A stretch of 5,095 bases of DNA from Candidatus Scatomorpha stercorigallinarum (GTDB lineage Bacteria; Bacillota_A; Clostridia; Oscillospirales; Oscillospiraceae), in assembly GCA_018713375.1 (NCBI GenBank), contig DVOV01000050.1:1-5095 (forward strand), read 5' to 3'. This document shows, piece by piece, positions 1 to 3,974 of this stretch. The translations under genes and the position numbers were made by a program. The notes under the pieces were generated by a model. That model saw only the letters and a list, made by a program, of their open reading frames with translations, made no database searches and was not told the origin of the DNA. Each line of letters begins with the position of its first letter. Within the stretch, counting starts at the first letter, position 1.

Positions 1-83
1 AGACGGTGGGATTCGAACCCACGTGCCCTTTCGGACAACTCGATTTCGAGTCGAGCTCGTTATGACCGCTTCGATACGTCTCC
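1..83 (-). tRNA. tRNA-Ser (anticodon CGA), 3' end cut off by the window edge
   Basis: Read on the minus strand this is a class II tRNA. The acceptor 5' strand GGAGACG (77-83) pairs with the partial 3' strand CGTCT (1-5). The anticodon stem CTCGA/TCGAG (51-55 with 39-43) encloses the loop CTCGAAA, giving anticodon CGA (46-48), which reads the serine codon UCG. The long variable arm has the stem TGTCC/GGGCA, and the T arm is GTGGG-TTCGAAT-CCCAC (6-22). Two acceptor bases, the discriminator and any encoded CCA lie beyond position 1. The long variable arm and anticodon both point to serine. A minus-strand promoter at 183-211 is the likely driver. Confidence 0.97.
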
Positions 84-118
84 ATTTAATGATTATTCAA
101 TTTTTGGGGCAAATAACA

Positions 119-161
119 TGATTTCGAGTCAAGCTCGTTACGACCACTTCGATACCGCTCC
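119..161 (-). pseudogene. 5' half of a tRNA-Ser(CGA): truncated tRNA copy
   Basis: This stretch matches the 5' half of the intact tRNA-Ser at 41-83 at 37 of 43 positions without gaps. It covers the acceptor 5' strand, the D arm and the anticodon arm, and keeps anticodon CGA at 124-126. Similarity stops just past the 3' side of the anticodon stem, and no variable arm, T arm or 3' acceptor strand follows. Its acceptor strand GGAGCGG differs from GGAGACG of the intact gene, so it may come from another tRNA-Ser rather than be a fresh duplicate. It lies about 35 bp upstream of the intact gene and would be in the same transcript. It cannot form a functional tRNA. It may be an attachment-site scar of an integrative element or a decayed tandem tRNA. 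Confidence 0.85.
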
Positions 162-164
162 ATG

Positions 165-205
165 TTTTGCGGGGACCAGATGATTATATCTGAATCCCCG
201 CAAAA
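165..205. promoter_or_regulatory. Long dyad symmetry over the tRNA-Ser promoter
   Basis: The arms TTTTGCGGGGA (165-175) and TCCCCGCAAAA (195-205) are perfect complements. An inner pair, CAGAT (177-181) and ATCTG (188-192), extends the symmetry. The dyad covers the spacer, the -10 box and the likely start site of the minus-strand promoter. The Ts precede and the As follow the stem on both strands, so it is not an intrinsic terminator in either direction. A protein operator or a cruciform is possible. The symmetry is observed; any function is inferred. Confidence 0.5.
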
Positions 206-211
206 AATCAA
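183..211 (-). promoter_or_regulatory. Sigma-A type promoter for tRNA-Ser
   Basis: On the minus strand a TTGATT -35 box (206-211) is followed by a 17-nt spacer and a perfect TATAAT -10 box (183-188). Transcription should begin near 176 and run leftward through the half-tRNA (161-119) into tRNA-Ser (83-1). Optimal spacing and the consensus -10 make this convincing, although the start site is inferred. Confidence 0.8.
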
Positions 212-410
212 GTATATATGAACGCCTTCCGGCGGGATCATTGGTCTGCCTCTTCAGGTGGGACACATTCCCTCCTTGGCGGGCAGTTTGCCGTTTATCT
301 CAGGCTTATAAGTCCTTATCTGTCGCCCGTTTACCGGGCCGCAAGTATAAGTTACCAGAGACATATTAACTTTATGTTAACTGCCGCACGAATTAATACT
401 TTGTTTACAA
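212..410. other. AT-richer gene-free spacer with small hairpins
   Basis: I find no credible gene here. An open frame starting at 218 runs on into the repeat at 445-680 and has no convincing ribosome-binding site. Visible structure is limited to small inverted repeats: AGGTGGGA/TCCCTCCT (256-263 with 269-276, one T-T mismatch), GCCCG/CGGGC (325-329 with 335-339) and TTAAC/GTTAA (366-380). The composition is clearly more AT-rich than the flanking genes. I looked for tetrahydrofolate and ZTP riboswitch, T-box and SRP RNA signatures and recognised none. Confidence 0.5.
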
Positions 411-444
411 CCAAGCTGCGCTTGGATGCATTTGCCTGCGGCCC

Positions 445-680
445 GCCCGCAGGCGGGGGGATGCAGGGACGAAAGTCCCTGCGGCCCATTTCTGAGGGGC
501 TTCTTTTTGCCTTGTCAAAAAGAAACCCCTCAGAATCCAAAGAGAAAACCGCTTTGGTGCTTATCGTAGGCGGGTGCTGTCTTTTACGGGCTTCTACGTG
601 TCTCAAGTGGTCATCCCGTCATCGAATGGGTGTTCAGCATCGCCGACCGTGCGTTGCTTCGCTTCGCTCGCGGCACTAAG
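445..680 (+). repeat. ~235 bp dispersed repeat, copy 1 (upstream of fhs)
   Basis: This stretch aligns collinearly with 2666-2898 on the far side of fhs, in the same orientation. Shared blocks include GCCCGCAGG, ATGCAGGGACGAA, GTCCCTGCGGCCC, AGAAACCCCTCAGA, GTGGTCATCCCGT, CCGTGCGTT and CGCGGCACTAAG, separated by diverged stretches. It contains two hairpins: GCAGGGAC-GAAA-GTCCCTGC (463-482) and a long one at 490-535. No coding constraint is apparent, since the frame differs between the copies. It is probably an intergenic repeat family of this genome. Its right side leads into a hairpin (694-724) related to the arms of the element at 2861-3119. Confidence 0.75.
490..535. repeat. 20-bp-arm hairpin inside repeat copy 1
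   Basis: Arms 490-499 and 526-535 (TTCTGAGGGG/CCCCTCAGAA) and 501-509 and 516-524 (TTCTTTTTG/CAAAAAGAA) pair perfectly around one C-A mismatch (500, 525), closing a 6-nt loop CCTTGT. In repeat copy 2 (2711-2753) the outer and inner stems survive, but three central positions no longer pair. Confidence 0.7.
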
Positions 681-693
681 TTTGCAACAGCTT

Positions 694-724
694 AAAGCCT
701 CCATTACTGCGTATGGGAGGCTTT
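694..724. repeat. Solo arm hairpin related to the REPIN-like element
   Basis: AAAGCCTCC (694-702) pairs with GGAGGCTTT (716-724). After a 2x2 internal mismatch, TAC-TGC-GTA (705-713) closes with a 3-nt loop. The preceding 59 bases (642-700) match the reverse complement of 3061-3119 at 48 of 59 positions without gaps. This is therefore a single arm of the larger inverted element downstream of fhs. The Ts at 722-725 give it a weak terminator look. Confidence 0.65.
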
Positions 725-739
725 TACGTTGCGTAGAAC

Positions 740-771
740 AAGACCCGCGGGGCGAGAGCCCTGCGGGTCTT
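740..771. terminator. Strong GNRA-capped hairpin, terminator-like
   Basis: AAGACCCGC (740-748) pairs with GCGGGTCTT (763-771). Inside it, GGGC-GAGA-GCCC (750-761) continues the helix across a G-T wobble (749, 762) to a GAGA tetraloop of the GNRA class. The stem is nearly perfect, but the following bases (TCTGC) are not a clean T tract. It could end transcription weakly or insulate fhs from upstream reads. It may equally be just another repeat hairpin. Confidence 0.4.
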
Positions 772-805
772 CTGCTTATAAGTTTCCGCCCGCTCACCGT
801 AGACC

Positions 806-839
806 AGGGCACAGCCCTTTGCCTCCAGGCGCAGCCTGG
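806..839 (+). repeat. Two adjacent 3-nt-loop mini-hairpins
   Basis: AGGGC-ACA-GCCCT (806-818) is followed by CCAGGC-GCA-GCCTGG (825-839). The 20-mer ending at 839 (TGCCTCCAGGCGCAGCCTGG) recurs exactly at 3193-3212 in the same orientation. They belong to the mini-hairpin family described in the findings. Confidence 0.7.
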
Positions 840-861
840 GCCGCAGGCAAGAGCATCCAAA

Positions 862-881
862 CGCAGTTTGGCGCAGTTTGG
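862..881 (+). repeat. Tandem 10-bp repeat against the fhs promoter
   Basis: CGCAGTTTGG occurs twice back to back (862-871, 872-881), ending one base before the -35 box of the fhs promoter. The first unit is also the right arm of the mini-hairpin at 857-871. It could be a protein-binding site, since a 10-bp period is about one helical turn, or a slippage product. Confidence 0.6.
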
Positions 882-882
882 C

Positions 883-910
883 TTTACAAATGGGGAGGAT
901 GTGGTACAAT
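883..910 (+). promoter_or_regulatory. Sigma-A type promoter of fhs
   Basis: TTTACA (883-888) and TACAAT (905-910) are each one base from consensus and are separated by 16 nt. The expected start is near 917, leaving a leader of about 25 nt, too short for a riboswitch. The Shine-Dalgarno-like GAGAGGTG (930-937) lies 4 nt before the ATG at 942. Confidence 0.75.
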
Positions 911-941
911 AAAGGCAAAAAACTAACTTGAGAGGTGCAGC

Positions 942-2612
942 ATGACAGACATTGAGATCGCCCAGGCCGCGAAGGCCGAGCCCATCGACGCCATCGCCGG
1001 GCGCGCCGGCATCGGCGGCGAGTATCTGGAGCACTACGGCCGCTACAAGGCCAAGGTGGAGCTCTCGCTCCTGCGCGACCGGGCCTCGGCGCCGGACGGC
1101 AAGCTGATACTGGTGACCGCCATCAACCCCACGCCCGCGGGCGAGGGCAAGACCACCACCACGGTCGGCCTGGCGGACGCCCTGCGGCGGCTTGGCAAAA
1201 ACAGCGTGGTCGCGCTGCGCGAGCCCTCGCTGGGGCCGGTGTTCGGCGTCAAGGGCGGCGCGGCCGGCGGCGGCTATGCGCAGGTGATACCGATGGAGGA
1301 CATCAACCTCCACTTCACGGGCGATTTCCACGCCATCGGCGCGGCGAACAACCTGCTGGCTGCCATGCTGGACAACCATATATATCAGGGCAACGCCCTC
1401 AACATCGACCCGCGGCGCATCACCTGGCGCCGGGCCGTGGACATGAACGACCGCCAGCTGCGCTTCATCACGGACGGCCTCGGCGGGCGCGTGAACGGCG
1501 TGCCGCGCGAGGACGGCTTTGACATCACCGTGGCCAGCGAGGTGATGGCCGTGCTCTGCCTCTCCAGCGGCCTGGCCGACCTGAAGGCGCGCCTGGCGCG
1601 CATGGTCGTGGGTTATACCTACGACGGCAAGGCCGTCACCGCCGGCGACCTGAAGGCCGCGGGCGCCATGGCCGCCCTTTTGAAGGACGCGCTGAAGCCC
1701 AACCTGGTGCAGACGCTGGAGGGCACCCCCGCCTTCGTCCACGGCGGGCCCTTCGCCAACATCGCCCACGGCTGCAACAGCGTTATCGCCACGCGCATGG
1801 CGCTCAAGCTGGGCGACTACGCCGTGACGGAGGCCGGCTTCGGCGCCGACCTGGGCGCGGAGAAGTTCTTTGACATCAAGTGCCGCGCGGCGGGCCTGCG
1901 TCCGGACGCGGTGGTCGTGGTGGCCACCGTGCGCGCGCTCAAGCACCACGGCGGCGCGGCGAAGGACGCCCTGGGCCGCGAGGACCTGGACGCCCTGCGC
2001 GCCGGGCTGCCCAACCTGCTGCGGCATGTGGAGAACATCCGCGAGGTCTACGGCCTGCCCTGCGTGGTGGCCATCAACCGCTTCCCCACGGACACGGAGG
2101 CCGAGCTGGCCCTTGTGGAGCGGCTCTGCGGCGAACTGGGCGTGCGCGCCGTGCTCAGCGAGGTCTGGGCCCGCGGCGGCGCGGGCGGCGAGGCCCTGGC
2201 GCGGGAGGTCGTGCGCCTCTGCGAGGAGGAAACGCCCGATTTCCGCTTCGCCTACGGCGACGGCGAGGGCCTGCGCGGCAAGATCGAGGCCGTGGCCCGG
2301 CGCGTCTACCGTGCCGGGGACGTGGCGTTCACCACCGCGGCGGAGCGCGAGCTGGCGCAGCTGGAGGAGCTGGGCTTCGGCGCGCTGCCCGTCTGCATGG
2401 CCAAGACGCAGTACTCCTTCTCCGACGACGCGAAGAAGCTCGGCGCGCCGGAGGGCTTCACGCTCACTGTGCGCAAGCTGCGCGTCAGCGCCGGCGCGGG
2501 CTTCGTCGTGGCCCTCACGGGCGATATCATGACCATGCCCGGCTTGCCGCGCGTCCCCGCCGCGGAGAAGATCGACGTCGACGAAAACGGCCGCATCTCC
2601 GGTCTCTTCTGA
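942..2612 (+). CDS. fhs: Formate-tetrahydrofolate ligase (10-formyl-THF synthetase)
   Basis: This 556-residue protein has the normal length of bacterial formate-tetrahydrofolate ligase. The cytosolic enzyme uses ATP to join formate to tetrahydrofolate, giving 10-formyl-THF for purine and fMet-tRNA synthesis and, in acetogens, the methyl branch of the Wood-Ljungdahl pathway. The sequence shows the family P-loop TPAGEGKT (residues 64-71) followed by [10 protein letters not shown]. Further family blocks are [19 protein letters not shown] (93-111), the [17 protein letters not shown] segment (116-132) and the typical ending with [17 protein letters not shown]. The ATG at 942 follows an SD-like site and gives the usual N-terminus. 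The gene is alone, with its own promoter and a likely terminator downstream, so it may be regulated separately. Codons are strongly GC-ending, which opens long spurious frames on the other strand. No frameshift or missing motif is seen. Wood-Ljungdahl metabolism cannot be inferred from this gene alone. Confidence 0.98.
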   Translation: MTDIEIAQAAKAEPIDAIAGRAGIGGEYLEHYGRYKAKVELSLLRDRASAPDGKLILVTAINPTPAGEGKTTTTVGLADALRRLGKNSVVALREPSLGPVFGVKGGAAGGGYAQVIPMEDINLHFTGDFHAIGAANNLLAAMLDNHIYQGNALNIDPRRITWRRAVDMNDRQLRFITDGLGGRVNGVPREDGFDITVASEVMAVLCLSSGLADLKARLARMVVGYTYDGKAVTAGDLKAAGAMAALLKDALKPNLVQTLEGTPAFVHGGPFANIAHGCNSVIATRMALKLGDYAVTEAGFGADLGAEKFFDIKCRAAGLRPDAVVVVATVRALKHHGGAAKDALGREDLDALRAGLPNLLRHVENIREVYGLPCVVAINRFPTDTEAELALVERLCGELGVRAVLSEVWARGGAGGEALAREVVRLCEEETPDFRFAYGDGEGLRGKIEAVARRVYRAGDVAFTTAAERELAQLEELGFGALPVCMAKTQYSFSDDAKKLGAPEGFTLTVRKLRVSAGAGFVVALTGDIMTMPGLPRVPAAEKIDVDENGRISGLF

Positions 2613-2630
2613 CCGGCCTGCGCCTGGAGG

Positions 2631-2645
2631 GCGGCCAACGGCCGC
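2631..2645 (+). repeat. Mini-hairpin just after the fhs stop
   Basis: GCGGCC-AAC-GGCCGC is a perfect 6-bp inverted repeat with a 3-nt spacer, 18 bases after the stop codon. It has no T tract, so it is not a terminator on its own. A 16-mer shortly after it (2652-2667, TTGCGCTGCGCGCCGC) recurs inverted at 3274-3289, so the spacer 2613-3358 is partly self-complementary. Confidence 0.55.
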
Positions 2646-2665
2646 TGGTAATTGCGCTGCGCGCC

Positions 2666-2898
2666 GCCCGCAGGGAGGGGATGCAGGGACGAAGGTCCCT
2701 GCGGCCCTATTCTGAGAGATTTCTTTTGCTTGCGCCAAAAGAAACCCCTCAGACTCCAAAGAAAAGCGCTCTGGCGGTAGTCGGAGCGCTTTTTGCGTGT
2801 TTTTACGGCTTTCTAGGCATCAAAAGTGGTCATCCCGTTGGTGAATGAGTTTTCTTCATCGCCGTCCGTGCGTTTCTCCCTGCGGTCGCGGCACTAAG
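2666..2898 (+). repeat. ~235 bp dispersed repeat, copy 2 (downstream of fhs)
   Basis: This is the partner of 445-680, in the same orientation and beginning 53 bp after fhs. The hairpin GCAGGGAC-GAAG-GTCCCTGC (2683-2702) keeps the stem of copy 1 with a changed loop. The second hairpin (2711-2753) is degenerate in the middle. Unlike copy 1, this copy contains a good terminator-like stem (2762-2794). It runs without a break into the symmetric element at 2861-3119. Confidence 0.75.
2762..2794 (+). terminator. Probable rho-independent terminator of fhs
   Basis: AAAAGCGCTC (2762-2771) pairs perfectly with GAGCGCTTTT (2784-2793) around a 12-nt loop, with a run of five Ts at 2790-2794. It lies 150 bp past the fhs stop, with no gene between, and inside the dispersed repeat. 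The T run largely overlaps the stem, so efficiency is uncertain. Confidence 0.55.
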
Positions 2899-3119
2899 TG
2901 GGCGGGAACCCAAGCCTCCCCTACATTGTAGGGGAGGTGGACGCGCGCAAGCGCGGCCGGAGGGGTGCCGGAAGTCTGCGGTTCTTAACAAAGATGCGCA
3001 AAGTCCCAACACCCCTCCGTCGCCTGCTGCGCAGGCGCCACCTCCCCTGCACGGCAGGGGAGGCTTTGAGTTTCCGCAAACCCAGCGGCGCGAGCGAAGC
3101 GAAGCAGTGCACGGTCGGC
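2861..3119. repeat. REPIN/MITE-like symmetric element made of nested hairpins
   Basis: The core is 2914-3064. Its left end (2914-2967) and right end (3010-3064) are terminal inverted repeats with parallel design. Each arm has an outer hairpin: CCTCCCCTAC-ATT-GTAGGGGAGG (2915-2937) on the left and CCTCCCCTGC-ACG-GCAGGGGAGG (3041-3063) on the right. Each then has an inner hairpin: CGCGC-GCAA-GCGCG (2942-2955) and CGCCTGC-TGC-GCAGGCG (3021-3037). Each ends in the closing arm CGGAGGGGTG (2958-2967) or CACCCCTCCG (3010-3019), around a 42-nt centre. Outside the core, 3061-3119 is the reverse complement of the module at 642-700 (48 of 59 positions) and resembles 2861-2919 inverted, so the symmetry spans about 260 bp. 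No transposase is encoded. This looks like a non-autonomous mobile repeat; the family is not one I can name. Confidence 0.7.
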
Positions 3120-3138
3120 CAAGCTGCGCTTGGATGCA
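3119..3138 (+). repeat. Exact 20-bp copy of 411-430 with mini-hairpin
   Basis: CCAAGCTGCGCTTGGATGCA is identical to 411-430 and in the same orientation. Its first 15 bases form CCAAGC-TGC-GCTTGG. An inverted, diverged version is at 853-871, where the stem has become CCAAAC/GTTTGG with both strands changed. Confidence 0.7.
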
Positions 3139-3143
3139 AAGAA

Positions 3144-3184
3144 GCGCGCCTCACCAACGGATGACCTCCGTTAGTGAGGCGCGC
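3144..3184. repeat. Long hairpin, 18-nt arms
   Basis: GCGCGCCTCAC (3144-3154) pairs with GTGAGGCGCGC (3174-3184). After one C-A mismatch (3155, 3173), AACGGA (3156-3161) pairs with TCCGTT (3167-3172) around the loop TGACC. No T tract follows on either strand, which argues against an intrinsic terminator. It lies between two mini-hairpins (3119-3133 and 3198-3212) in the spacer before the rpmG promoter. Confidence 0.6.
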
Positions 3185-3192
3185 AGCGCATC

Positions 3193-3212
3193 TGCCTCCA
3201 GGCGCAGCCTGG
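3193..3212 (+). repeat. Exact 20-bp copy of 820-839 with mini-hairpin
   Basis: TGCCTCCAGGCGCAGCCTGG repeats 820-839 exactly, and the motif GGCAAGA follows a few bases later in both places (847-853 with one shift, 3218-3224 as GGCAAGA). The hairpin is CCAGGC-GCA-GCCTGG (3198-3212). Both copies lie upstream of a gene promoter in the same orientation. Confidence 0.7.
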
Positions 3213-3245
3213 CTTTGGGCAAGACCAAAGAAATGGGGTGGCACT

Positions 3246-3311
3246 GGCCCCCTCGCGGGGGCCTTTCGTCAGCGCGGCGCGCAGCGCAACTGCCCCCGGC
3301 CGCTGGCCGGG
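3246..3311. repeat. Two GC-rich hairpins before the rpmG promoter
   Basis: GGCCCCC-TCGC-GGGGGCC (3246-3263) is followed by TTTCG, giving a weak terminator-like look on the plus strand. CCCGGCC-GCT-GGCCGGG (3295-3311) is another perfect stem with a 3-nt loop. Between them lies the inverted copy (3274-3289) of 2652-2667. Neither has a proper T tract. They may insulate the ribosomal operon or simply belong to the repeat patchwork. Confidence 0.5.
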
Positions 3312-3358
3312 CGGCAAAATAAACCTGTCAAAAAAGGCCGCCTGGCGGGCGAAAACTG

Positions 3359-3387
3359 TTGACTACGGCGGGCGATTGTGCTATACT
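3359..3387 (+). promoter_or_regulatory. Strong sigma-A type promoter of the rpmG-secE-nusG operon
   Basis: TTGACT (3359-3364) and TATACT (3382-3387) are each one base from consensus with an exact 17-nt spacer. The expected start is near 3394. This is the best plus-strand promoter in the window, as suits a ribosomal protein operon, and it leaves a leader of about 120 nt before rpmG. Confidence 0.85.
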
Positions 3388-3393
3388 TTGCAT

Positions 3394-3512
3394 TACCTGT
3401 CGGCCGGACGGGTTTCTTTTCGCGCGCCAAAATGCGCGCAAAGCCCGGCGGCGCGCTCAGGGAGGCAACAGGCCGCCTGTGCGGCCAATACTACAAGGAG
3501 GTGCCGATAAAA
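3394..3512 (+). promoter_or_regulatory. Structured 5' leader of rpmG
   Basis: The inferred leader can form CCTGTC-GGCCG-GACGGG (3396-3412) at its very 5' end, GCGCGC-CAAAAT-GCGCGC (3422-3439), and either ACAGG-CCG-CCTGT (3468-3480) or GGCCGC-CTGT-GCGGCC (3471-3486). The last two are mutually exclusive. A strong Shine-Dalgarno AAGGAGGTG (3495-3503) lies 9 nt before the ATG. I recognise no named riboswitch or protein-leader motif. Confidence 0.45.
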
Positions 3513-3674
3513 ATGGCTGTTGGCGCAAGAGTCAAGGTTACACTCAGGTGCAGCGAATGCAAGGAGCGCAACTACTTCACGGTCAAGAACAAGAAGAATA
3601 CGCCCGACCGTCTCGAGATGAAGAAGTACTGCCCCCGCTGCCGCAAGTACACGGTCCACAACGAGACCAAGTAA
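3513..3674 (+). CDS. rpmG: 50S ribosomal protein L33
   Basis: The protein is 53 residues, the usual L33 length. L33 is a small protein of the large ribosomal subunit near the E site. It keeps both zinc-ribbon pairs, C13-S-E-C16 and C40-P-R-C43, so it is the zinc-binding (C+) form. Many Firmicutes also carry a cysteine-free paralogue elsewhere that replaces it under zinc starvation. The N-terminal block [13 protein letters not shown] and the ending [17 protein letters not shown] are typical. The ATG at 3513 is chosen because an excellent Shine-Dalgarno lies 9 nt upstream. An in-frame ATG at 3378 is upstream of the inferred transcript start and would add a non-homologous tail. It is the first gene of the operon, 27 nt before secE. 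Confidence 0.97.
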   Translation: MAVGARVKVTLRCSECKERNYFTVKNKKNTPDRLEMKKYCPRCRKYTVHNETK

Positions 3675-3701
3675 GGCGTTCTGAAAGGAGCAACAAGCGA
3701 A

Positions 3702-3971
3702 ATGGCAGAAGAGAACAGGAATTCCGCCCCCGCCAAGACCTCTACGAACGCCGTCAAAAAGACTGAGGGCAAGCTCTCCTTCGGCAAGCGCGTCGGCAAG
3801 TGGATGCGCGAGATGCGCAGCGAGCTGAAGAAGGTCATCTGGCCCACGTCGAAGCAGACGCTGAACAACACTGTCGTCGCCCTTGTGATGATGGCCTTCT
3901 CCGCCGTCGTGCTCTGGGGCTTCGATACGCTGGCGTCCCTCGGCGTGCAGACCCTCATAGATCTGGTATAA
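3702..3971 (+). CDS. secE: Preprotein translocase subunit SecE
   Basis: This 89-residue protein is the SecE subunit that clamps SecY in the SecYEG translocon of the cytoplasmic membrane. Residues 1-28 are a polar, lysine-rich tail. Residues 29-50 hold the conserved amphipathic helix, with the signature region SELKKVIWPT (40-49) and its invariant Trp-Pro (47-48). One membrane span follows at about 57-77. A single span is the short Gram-positive type; E. coli SecE has three. At 89 residues it is longer than the roughly 60-residue Bacillus protein because of the N-terminal tail. The ATG follows AAAGGAG (3684-3690) at a rather long 11-nt spacing. The next gene, nusG, begins 3 nt after its stop. 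Confidence 0.96.
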   Translation: MAEENRNSAPAKTSTNAVKKTEGKLSFGKRVGKWMREMRSELKKVIWPTSKQTLNNTVVALVMMAFSAVVLWGFDTLASLGVQTLIDLV

Positions 3972-3974
3972 ACG

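Larger units (their letters stand above)
411..871. repeat. Composite repeat block with 34-bp inverted ends
   Basis: The 34 bases at 411-444 are the inverted counterpart of 838-871, with 30 of 34 positions matching. Each end carries a small hairpin with a 3-nt loop: CCAAGC-TGC-GCTTGG (411-425) and CCAAAC-GCA-GTTTGG (857-871). Between them lie the ~235 bp repeat copy 1 and several hairpins. There is no transposase reading frame inside, so if this was mobile it was non-autonomous. The first 20 bases (411-430) recur exactly and in the same orientation at 3119-3138. The block may be one element or several overlapping dispersed repeats. Confidence 0.55.

Noticed and set aside
165..207. Intrinsic terminator before or after the tRNA
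   Set aside because: The stem is strong, but Ts precede and As follow it on both strands, the opposite of a terminator.
295..310. A minus-strand CTGAGATAAA resembling part of the TPP riboswitch core
   Set aside because: The other conserved TPP blocks are absent in the expected order, so this is a chance match.
218..679. A 153-codon plus-strand open frame before fhs
   Set aside because: Its second half is the dispersed repeat at 445-680, whose other copy is not open in the same way, and there is no convincing start site or recognisable domain.
680..941. A folate (THF) or ZTP riboswitch controlling fhs
   Set aside because: Both classes occur near one-carbon genes, but I see none of their conserved core motifs, and the fhs promoter at 883-910 leaves a leader of only about 25 nt.
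603..2759. A 718-codon open frame on the minus strand opposite fhs
   Set aside because: It is antisense to a clear fhs gene in very GC-rich codons, has a low-complexity Arg/Ala/Gly/His-rich product, runs into the repeats at both ends and has no ribosome-binding site or family resemblance.
1870..2848. Two overlapping plus-strand frames inside fhs (1870-2532 and 1880-2848)
   Set aside because: They are out-of-frame shadows of fhs with arginine-rich low-complexity products.
2898..3362. Small open frames in the spacer before rpmG on both strands
   Set aside because: They translate the symmetric element and mini-hairpins; arginine-rich products, no start signals and no homology I recognise.
3378..3512. 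A 45-codon N-terminal extension of L33
   Set aside because: The upstream ATG overlaps the promoter -10 region and precedes the inferred transcript start. The ATG at 3513 has a near-perfect Shine-Dalgarno and gives normal L33 length.
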